The position numbers and the translations under genes were made by a program. From NCBI GenBank assembly GCA_008690995.1, contig VRMN01000032.1, positions 1-46,590 on the forward strand: a stretch of 46,590 bases of DNA. Reading direction: 5' to 3'. The notes beneath the pieces are model-generated. The model did no database searches, was not told where the DNA came from, and was given only the letters and a program-made list of their open reading frames with translations. Source of the DNA: Porphyridium purpureum (Eukaryota; Rhodophyta; Bangiophyceae; Porphyridiales; Porphyridiaceae). Positions 39,558-46,590 of the stretch are shown here, in pieces (positions within the stretch are counted from its first letter, which is position 1; the number at the start of each line of letters is the position of its first letter).

Positions 39558-40054
39558 AACTTCACACTTCAATTGCAGAACGATGTACCTCAGATGTTAA
39601 TTAATGCGTGGGCTCGCGTAGTTTAACACTGCGCAGATCTCTGCAGCGCACAGCTTTGGTGCCTTGAATTGGGGAGCGTGTGCTTGGCGCGCTTGGGCTG
39701 TCGTGGTGCTGTGGCTGCATATCTCTGGATGCTCACGCGGGTGCTAGGTATACGTCCGCTTTCGGTGTCACAGCGACCCTGAAATCTGTGTTGCGGACTG
39801 GCGGTAATTCCCCTCGACGCATCCGTGCAGCTGGAGCTCCCGAACGCAAAAAACGGCTTGCTGGGTCGCGCTTGACACGCTGCCACAGCGCCCGTGTTTA
39901 TGACTTCACAATTATCGTTCTGCGAGTCTGTCACTGGTCGTGATGCCGAGAGGAGATCTGGGTGTCGCGCGAGTGATTCGAAAGGTGCCAAACAAACGCC
40001 GCCAATCCGCTAGCTTCTCAGAGCGCAAGCGGAGCACACCAGAGGGCTCCTCAA
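39558..40054. other. Short spacer without a supported gene
   Basis: Only short frames without domains (39623-39991 minus, 39680-39943 plus). Nothing recognisable. Confidence 0.35.
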
Positions 40055-40560
40055 TCTGCGCATGCTATCGTACAACGTGGCTGGGTTCCAGCGGTCTGCA
40101 CAAGCACCACCGGGATGGAACGCTGCTGACTCTAATGCACACCTTGCTGGACTCATACATGCGCATCCGGCAGACTCCGTACACATGCAAAAGGTTCCGG
40201 ATGGCGGGGCTCAATTCCATGTGGACAAGCATCGCGCAGGAGACGCATCAGTTGTTAGTCATCATGCGCACAATGTGACATGTATTCGAATGGAGTCCGA
40301 AGAGGCTCTCGTTGGGCCGTCCGATCAGTTCGTCAAGCTGCAGCTTCCAGAGCAAGCAGGCTTCGAATATGGGTTTGGGCTTGCGTTGCAATTGAATCTA
40401 GAGGAGCGTGTACTTCTTGTAAACGTGCGCTTGGAACCTTTCAAGGAGGGTTGCAATTACGCAACACGAAGAGCTGTCACTGATGAGCCCGCTGCTGGGA
40501 CACAAGGCAGCGAATTATATCTTAGGGGATACGAACACGCAGGAGCCTGTAGCTCAAGCT
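40055..40560 (+). pseudogene. Endonuclease/exonuclease/phosphatase (EEP) family gene relic
   Basis: EEP proteins are metal-dependent phosphodiesterases. The relic shows their block order: MLSYNVAGFQRS (motif 1), HMQKVPDG (usually QE; the catalytic Glu appears as Lys), GFGLALQLNLEERVLLVNVR followed by LEPFKEG (motif 3), then ILGDTNTQE (the GDxN motif). The parts lie in more than one frame: the first about 140 codons from 40062, LQLRNTKSCH in a second phase, and SPLLGHKAANYILGDTN in a third (from 40483). The changes rule out an active product. It may be a decayed host gene; an APE nuclease fragment of a LINE is less likely, because no reverse transcriptase is near. Confidence 0.5.
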
Positions 40561-42365
40561 CTTAAACAAGGCGCCCTCGAACGAAACTCCGATTACAGTT
40601 CTTCAGATCATGCCCGACGTGCCGTCTCTTTCACCGCGATCTGCCCGCAAGAAGATGCCTCGGGAGTCACGTCGTCGTACGCCTCACCTGCCGGCCGCAC
40701 AATGTAAGCCGCGAGAACCGCACTCTCTTCACCCACCTAGGTGCCCATAACGACATGTGCGCTTCTCAATAGCGTCTGTAAAGGTGACGCTCTTGCCGTC
40801 TCCAGTGCTACCGTAGCGCCGTCCTTTTTCAGATGCCGGTGTGCTTCCTGCCACGTCGGCAAACTCATTCTCTTCACCAGTCACGGCTTTAGGCGGAGCC
40901 GACCAGAAGCCCGTGAAAGAGGCTCGATTCAGAAGTCAAGGTAGCGGCAGCAGTCGGTATGTCAGGAGCGACGACAGTACCGACTGACTCTGATTCAACT
41001 GCCACTTTCGGCGCCCTGGCCGGGTCACATGGAAGAATAGGGAGTCACTTCGACAGAAAGCAGCGGTTCGCCTTCCTAGCTCACCGAGCCGCCCTCCTTT
41101 TTCAACGTCAGTCAGAATCACTTCATCGACCTCAGGCTCATAAGCACGCAGGACGGTTCCAATGCCGCCCATCTTTCCACATTCCGTGGATCGGCCGTCC
41201 GGAGAGTCATCCAAGGATTACTCCGTATCAACCTCCGCAGCTTCGAGAAAAACGCAAATGGGAACACCCGCAAATTGCTGCACCCACGCGGCACAGGTTT
41301 CATCTTGCACGCTTCCGTGCGCCCCGGATGCGCCACATCTGGGTTGCTGTCCTTGTTGTCTGTCGCATCTCGCTCCCCGGTCTCTGTAGCTATTTCCGGA
41401 AGCGCACGAGCCGACGACATTGAACTCCCACACGACTCCTCACCTACGCCTTCCTCGCGTTGCTTTCTGTTGAAAGTGGCTCGTCGTTCGCGCAATTCGC
41501 CACTCGGCCTCCGTGCCCGGCGCACCGCGCAGGCTCTCTGCCTTCGCCGGAGATTCCCTCAAGTAAACGAATGGAGCACCGTTTACTTCTATACCTTCAG
41601 CCAAAAGCCTCTGCCTCTATCTCTCTTGCTTTTCGCGTCTTCCGTGCGCCCCACTCGCCCCTTTATGCTCATCGTCTTTACGGGACACCGTGCAATCCGA
41701 AACCGTGCAATCCGAAACCGTGTAATCCGAAACCGTGTAATCCGAAACCGTGTAATCTGAAACCGTGTAATCCGAAACCGTGCCACCTGCAACTGTGCCT
41801 CTTGAGTTGGAGTGGGTTGTCGAATTCCGACACAAGCTGGTATCTGAGCGCATCGAGCGATTTTCGGCGCAGATGCGCCGACCGCTCCGGGCTTACTAGA
41901 TGACGGGACGCAGCTGCACGAAGCGTGCGTGCACAACGTTGACCGAGCCCCAACGCCCGCCGCATGCGCGCACACCTGTACGTGAATGGTCGTGGCGCAA
42001 ATCACACTGCAGCGCTTTCTAAAGATGCCGCTGCTGCGTGATTGCGAAACGGTGCCTTTCCACTATACTCGTTCGAGCCCATACGCGAGGATGGCCATGC
42101 AATGCATCACCACCCATTTCTACGCGCGCCCGCGTTTCTGCTCGCCACGCGGTGCATGCTGAAACAGGCCAATTTATTTGCGGGAAAGCGGCGCTGCACG
42201 GACTGGAGCGGCGTACATCAGGCTGGTCGCGAGGCTGGCCACGTTGCGAAGCGCGAGGCGGAGTAGGGCTCAGGGCAATGACCATGTAGGCTGCTGTTGC
42301 TCGGGCCGTGCCATTCTCATGCGCAGTAGTTCAGAGGGCGATGCCGAGCGCGTCAAAATATACAA
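40561..42365. other. Long stretch without a supported gene, with a 15-bp minisatellite
   Basis: Frames at 40741-40944 plus, 41118-41525 minus and 41275-41760 plus have no domains. Bases 40561-40940 may be the decayed 3' part of the EEP gene. The minisatellite is listed separately. Confidence 0.4.
41687..41798 (+). repeat. 15-bp minisatellite, about seven units
   Basis: The unit is ACCGTGTAATCCGAA with C/T changes. The last units are more diverged. A 15-bp period keeps all frames open and explains the long overlapping frames seen here on both strands, so those are not evidence of genes. Confidence 0.85.
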
Positions 42366-43230
42366 AAGTCGGCGAGCACCACGTGCCTGCGCTTGCGCGC
42401 CGTGGAAACCTTACCGCTGTTCGCAACGCTGCTTGCTTCTCTACATCTCGTCTGAAACGGCCTCGCAACAGAGCTTCCCGGCCCTATGCACAGAACAAGG
42501 TTTTGGCAAACTTTCCATTTCGCACGCGCACACACCCTCCGATACATGTAATCTGCATATGTAACCCTCGCTACAATCACAGCATCGACCAAACGCGAAT
42601 TCCGTCAACGTCCTGCGTCTGGTACGTACATCTTTTTCGGCCATGCACGCCTCTCGAACTGGTAACTGCGCAGGTGTATTCAACTCAGCAACGATCATGT
42701 CAAGCATGTCGCTCTGTCCGGCCTTGTCCGCATTCGCCTCCTCCGCGCTCGCCTTGATATTACGCATCGAAGAATTCGTGCAGCCCTGCGTAAGCTGTCA
42801 AAAGACCGAAACATGATCGGATCCAGTGGATCTCTTGTGCTCGACTCATACGACGCGCACCTGTGCGGCGAGAGACGATTTTACTGCTTGTCCTACATAT
42901 TCGTACGACAACGTCCTGGTGCTCTGTAGTCAAAGCGTTTAGAGCCGCTGTCAACACACTCACCGCGACCACATCGATGCTTTCCAGTAGAACAAGGTCA
43001 TCGCAGCGCATGTGCAAACAGGCTAATTTGCTTCGTCTCGCACAACAAGCTTGGCCTTCCAGACTCGCCGAGGTCTCGCTTCAGTGCAGGTGCGTCACAA
43101 TCGAAGGACGCCGGTAAATGAGGAACACAAGCAGGACTCTGTCCTGCAAACACGCATGTGCGTGACAGCAGATGGGCCACATCCGCTAATCGGATGTCGA
43201 AACAAAACGGCAGACTTCGGTCTGGACATC
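42366..43230. repeat. Segmental duplication, copy 2 (3' flank of kinase gene 2)
   Basis: The collinear partner of 27640-28480. It precedes the 3' end of the second kinase gene just as copy 1 precedes that of the first, so one duplication probably covered gene and flank together. Confidence 0.6.
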
Positions 43231-43283
43231 CCTTCGATCTTCACATTTACGATAAACACGCGAAAGTGGTCGCGTCTTTACAT

Positions 43284-45674
43284 TCATTTCGCCTTCGGCA
43301 AACACTGATAGCCTAGTTCTTTCAACCTATGTTGCGCGTCTGTGTTTCCCTGCTCCGCGGCCTTGCTGTACCACTTGACCGCCGCGCAGCTGTCCTGCGG
43401 CAGCCCACCCTTCCCGTCCTCGTAACAAGCGCCCAACTTGTACTGCGAGTCTGTGTGTCCCCGTTCCGCGGCCTTGGTGTACCACTCGACCGCCACCTAC
43501 CTGTCTACAGGCAGCTCATCCCGCCCCTCCTCGTAAAAATAGCCCATTTTGTACTGCGCGTCTGCGTGTCCCTGTTCCACGGCTTTGCGGAACCACGCGA
43601 CCGCTGCGCTACTGTCCTGGCGCAGGCCGCCCAATCCCTTGATACAAAAGCAGCCCAGCCGACACTGCGCGCAGGCGTCTCCCTTTTCCACCGCCTTGCG
43701 GTACCACACCAGCGCTTCCGCAAAATCCTCGTTGTCCTCGGCAGTCCGACCACGTTTCTGCCAGTCTGCAGCGTCGCAGCGCGCTTCCTCGGCGGCGGCG
43801 GCCTCTTCTTCGCGCCGCCGCGCCTTAGAAAGTTCTACTTCGGGTTGTGCGGGAAGATCTCGCGCTTCTTGCTCGACATCAGCACGCTCATCCGCGGCTG
43901 GTTGAATTATGGCGTTTGCTGACTCACCAGATAGAACCGTGACCTGTGAAATATTTCCTGCCAACGCATCGACCGCTGCTGTACTGGGGCCGGATGGGAA
44001 CGCGGTATACTGGGCGGTCTGTGACTTTGGAGCCGCAGTGGCGCTCTCCGCACCCATGCGGTCATAAAACTCCCACCAGATATCCGATACTGTCGGGCGC
44101 TCCTCGGGCGTCGTCCGCAGACACGCCCTTGCTATATTCACAACCCAGGCCGGCCACTGTTTTGCGTACTCCGACCTGTTTAGTCTGTCCCACAGCACAC
44201 CCGCTTTCGGATCTTCGAAAATCCTTAAAATCTCGATTTCCGAGATTCAGGTCCCATACACCTTCTCGCCGAGCAACATTTCAAACAACATGACGCCGTA
44301 CGACCAGACGTCACTGGCGCGGCTGTACTGGATACCACCGAGCACTTCTGGAGCCAAGTGACCACAAGTGCCAACAGACGCGTCCGTGCGCGAAAAGAAC
44401 TTTCCACACCAGACAGTCCGAAATCGCCAATCTTGGGTGTCAAGTCCTCCAGGAGAAGAACATTCTGTGGTTTCATATTGCAATGGATGATATTATTTCC
44501 ATGCAAATACTTCAACCCGTCTACAATGGATCGAAAAATCGTGAGCAGCTGTTCAGGCGATCGTAATTCCTTTCCGCTGTCGAGAAACATGTGCATTTCC
44601 AACGAGCCCTTCGCAGCGTACTCGAGCACAAAAAGGGCATTCAGCGTTATGCATATCCATCTGCGTCCGCGGGTAAAACCCGCCACGCGTCTGCACAATG
44701 TTTTCATGTGAAAGCCTCCATATGATCCCCGGCTCGTTTCTTAGCTCAGCCAGCGCTTTGATCCCTGCCAACTTTATCTCCTTGATTGCTACTTCAAGTC
44801 CCATGAACATGCCCTTGAAAACGTTCCCGAAGCCAACGGCGCCGAGAGGAGATAGTATGATCCTCTCGCCATTCACATTCGTAAGCTTCTCAGCAATTGC
44901 CGCCTCAACATACCAAGGTTCACTCTGATCAAGCACCTTTGAATCAAGCCCCGAATCCGCCGCTTTCAAGTATGACTCGGTGACTTTCACTTCCAGGCCG
45001 TGCATACTGAGCACAGCACTTCTCTCCGGACAGGATCCAAGCTCGTTCTCCAATGTTTTTGTGTTGCTTAGCCCGTCGTCTTCGAGAGCGCGAACCATCT
45101 CGTCAGGGCCGGTTTCCAACCTGCGCAGAACGGCTTCCAATTCACCAATCACAACTTGGTGATCCCGGTTCTCTTGTCCACGATTTTGCGCTTGCTCGGA
45201 CGTCAAATGGAATACGAAACTACGCGCCAATCGCAACTCGAGCTCGACAAGGCGTGCGTCGCACGTCAGGAACTCACCCTGAAAGTTTTTTGCCTTCAAT
45301 ACGCGTATCGCGTGTTCGATCCCCTTCTCTGAACCGGAGAATCGCTTCAAAAGGGCGCACGCGGACTGCACTTTAGACTCTAGCTCGCTCATGCATTCGA
45401 CCAAGCTCGTGTCTTTCATATCACACGCGCCGGTCGTGCAGTTTTCGTCATTCGTGTCAAAACACGAACGGAGGGTGTTCGAGATGCTCGAGACCCGCTC
45501 CGCTAGCCTTGTGCACGAATTGCCATATGCCTTCGCGGTCAGCGCACACTCTACCAGAACGTTGGTCAACGCGAAAATGGTCTGTGCAAACGGAATCAGT
45601 TCCCCGACGTCACCGGCCACGGCGCCACCTAATTTGAGGCCGTTCGCCGCCTCGGTTCCAATGACAGTTGCCAT
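43284..45674 (-). pseudogene. Paralogous MLKL-like/kinase/Sel1 gene, decayed (kinase gene 2)
   Basis: The ATG at 45674 (MATVIGTEAANGLKLGGAVA) opens a 373-codon frame with the same helical N-terminus as gene 1 (VGELIPFAQTIFALTNVLVE, LLKRFSGSEK) and the start of the kinase (GAVGFGNVFKG, VAIKE). The rest lies in other frames: ARALFVLEYAAKGSLEM-like sequence and HCNMKPQN at 44225-44707; GDFGL; and APEVLGG...DVWSYGVML at 44247-44483. Then come the C-lobe end, the coiled coil (EEEAAAAEEARCDAADWQKR) and Sel1 repeats at 43497-44198, an in-frame TAG, and two more Sel1 repeats to 43284. That is at least three frame changes and one stop. HCN replaces HRD, so the catalytic Asp is Asn; it had perhaps become a pseudokinase before it decayed. 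Confidence 0.75.
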
Positions 45675-46590
45675 GTTTCATTCCCGTGACTGCTCGCTCC
45701 GCAAAATCTCGAGTGACAACCGCGCACTGTGCCACGACGCACTTACGCACAACCCTCTGCAAGCACGCAACAAAGACAATCCGCGCGGCAATGAGCAACT
45801 GTCTGGACGGCAGCCGACTCCCAGTGGTCACCCGCACACGCGCCTCTACCCTTCCCGCTCGGCTTTGCTCTCTCCCCGACAGCAGCTCCGACCGGAAAAG
45901 GCCAGCTCTTCAACCAGATGTAGCAAGTCACACATGCTTGTTGCATGACGCACAACGCACGCAGCGCAGCATCGCGCAAACACACCATCTGTGCCGACGA
46001 ACACATCACAAAACGCCAGCGATTTGTCAAAGCACAAGGGCGCTGTGCCCAAAGCACACTTCCGGCGCGCGCCGCACCGGTTTATGCGGGCTGCTCATTC
46101 TCGGTTTACGCCTGGAAGAAGATCCCCGCATTCCCGCATCTTCTCCTCATCGAAAAGACGTGCCGCGCGCGCGTTATGCGCGACGTGCGTCCACGCCAGC
46201 GTGTCGCTTTGGCGCTCGCGCAGACGCGCCGCGAGCGTTCGTGATTTGATTTATTACTCAGCCGCGGCGCTTTACTAGAAAGGCCAGCCGCCTTGACGCA
46301 CACGCGCATCGCGAGACACGCGGTGTTTCATATCAACGCGGCACGGATTCGCGATTTTCACGAGTGGTGAGGTACAGCCGCGAACACTGGCGGCCACCAT
46401 GAACAGAACCTCCAACTCTCTGTGTTCAAGTTTACAATGTCATACGTAAAAGGCAGTATTTTAGTATGAAAAGCGTTGACAAGGCGAAAGTCACGGTCGG
46501 AAAGGGACCGAAGTGCGCGTCGGACAGGATACGACCCGGCCAACGTTGCGGGTGCGATGACGCAGCAAGGCGAAGGCGACATCGACTTGC
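45675..46590. other. Upstream region of kinase gene 2, to the window edge
   Basis: No supported gene; the + strand frames here (45668-46249, 45945-46244) are Arg/Ala-rich with no domain. It contains the shared motif site 3. A CGGCGCTTTACTAGAA stretch near 46264 resembles GGGCACTTTAGTAGAA near 32009 upstream of kinase gene 1, so the duplication may extend into the promoter. Confidence 0.4.
46335..46395. promoter_or_regulatory. Upstream shared motif, site 3
   Basis: ACGCGGCACGGATTCGCGAT, TTTCACGAGTGGTGAGGTAC, AGCCGCGAACACTGGCG. It is the best match to site 2 near 38984 and lies about 660 bases upstream of the kinase gene 2 ATG. Confidence 0.45.

Noticed and set aside
41589-42005. Overlapping frames on both strands with 5-residue repeats
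   Set aside because: They arise from the 15-bp minisatellite, which keeps every frame open.

Overview
The window looks like nuclear DNA of a single-celled eukaryote, most likely an alga. The reasons are long, mostly intronless reading frames, TATA-type promoters, eukaryotic retrotransposons, a Plavaka-like DNA transposon, TKL-type kinases with Sel1 repeats and a large secreted protein with HYR-like repeats. A red alga would fit (intron-poor, mixed GC), but that is a guess and the species cannot be named from this sequence. There is no sign of bacterial organisation.

The left half (1 to about 26.8 kb) is a nest of mobile elements. Two related families of non-LTR retrotransposon, here called A and B, carry N-terminal C2H2 fingers, a reverse transcriptase with a YLDD box, and a C-terminal CCHC finger plus restriction-like endonuclease (RLE), as in the R2/NeSL-like group. 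Copy A1 (1-3758) is followed head-to-tail by the 5'-truncated A2 (3759-4713); A3 lies at 26113-26782. Copy B1 (about 6395-12306, resuming at 21659-21744) has two overlapping ORFs and is followed head-to-tail by the 5'-truncated B2 (21745-22256). B1 is split by a 9,352-bp DNA transposon, element C (12307-21658). Its ends can be placed to the base because B2 preserves the uninterrupted site. Element C encodes a Plavaka/CACTA-like DDE transposase and two companion proteins of no recognised family. Further right are a 68-bp repeat also found at 5774-5841, a remnant of a Ty1/copia element with one LTR (22809-24420), and an unrecognised gene (24336-25463) whose reading frame ends inside that LTR.

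The right half (about 27 to 46.6 kb) is host-like, and every gene recognised from 28.5 kb on is on the minus strand except one relic. Two paralogous kinase genes (28564-31546 and 43284-45674) share a helical N-terminal region resembling the MLKL/HeLo four-helix bundle, a TKL-like kinase domain, a coiled coil and Sel1 repeats. The first has all catalytic residues; the second is decayed and has lost the catalytic aspartate. Their 3' flanks are also duplicated. Between them lie a broken gene for a predicted ABC-class ATPase (32411-33714), a 1,391-residue secreted protein (34372-38547), a solo LTR (39144-39557) and a relic of an endonuclease/exonuclease/phosphatase gene (about 40059-40560). A short GC-rich motif recurs upstream of both kinases and the secreted protein.

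The main novelty candidates are element C with its two unknown companion genes, the stacking of truncated A and B copies on the 3' tails of earlier copies that share one terminal motif, and the MLKL-like kinase/Sel1 pair.
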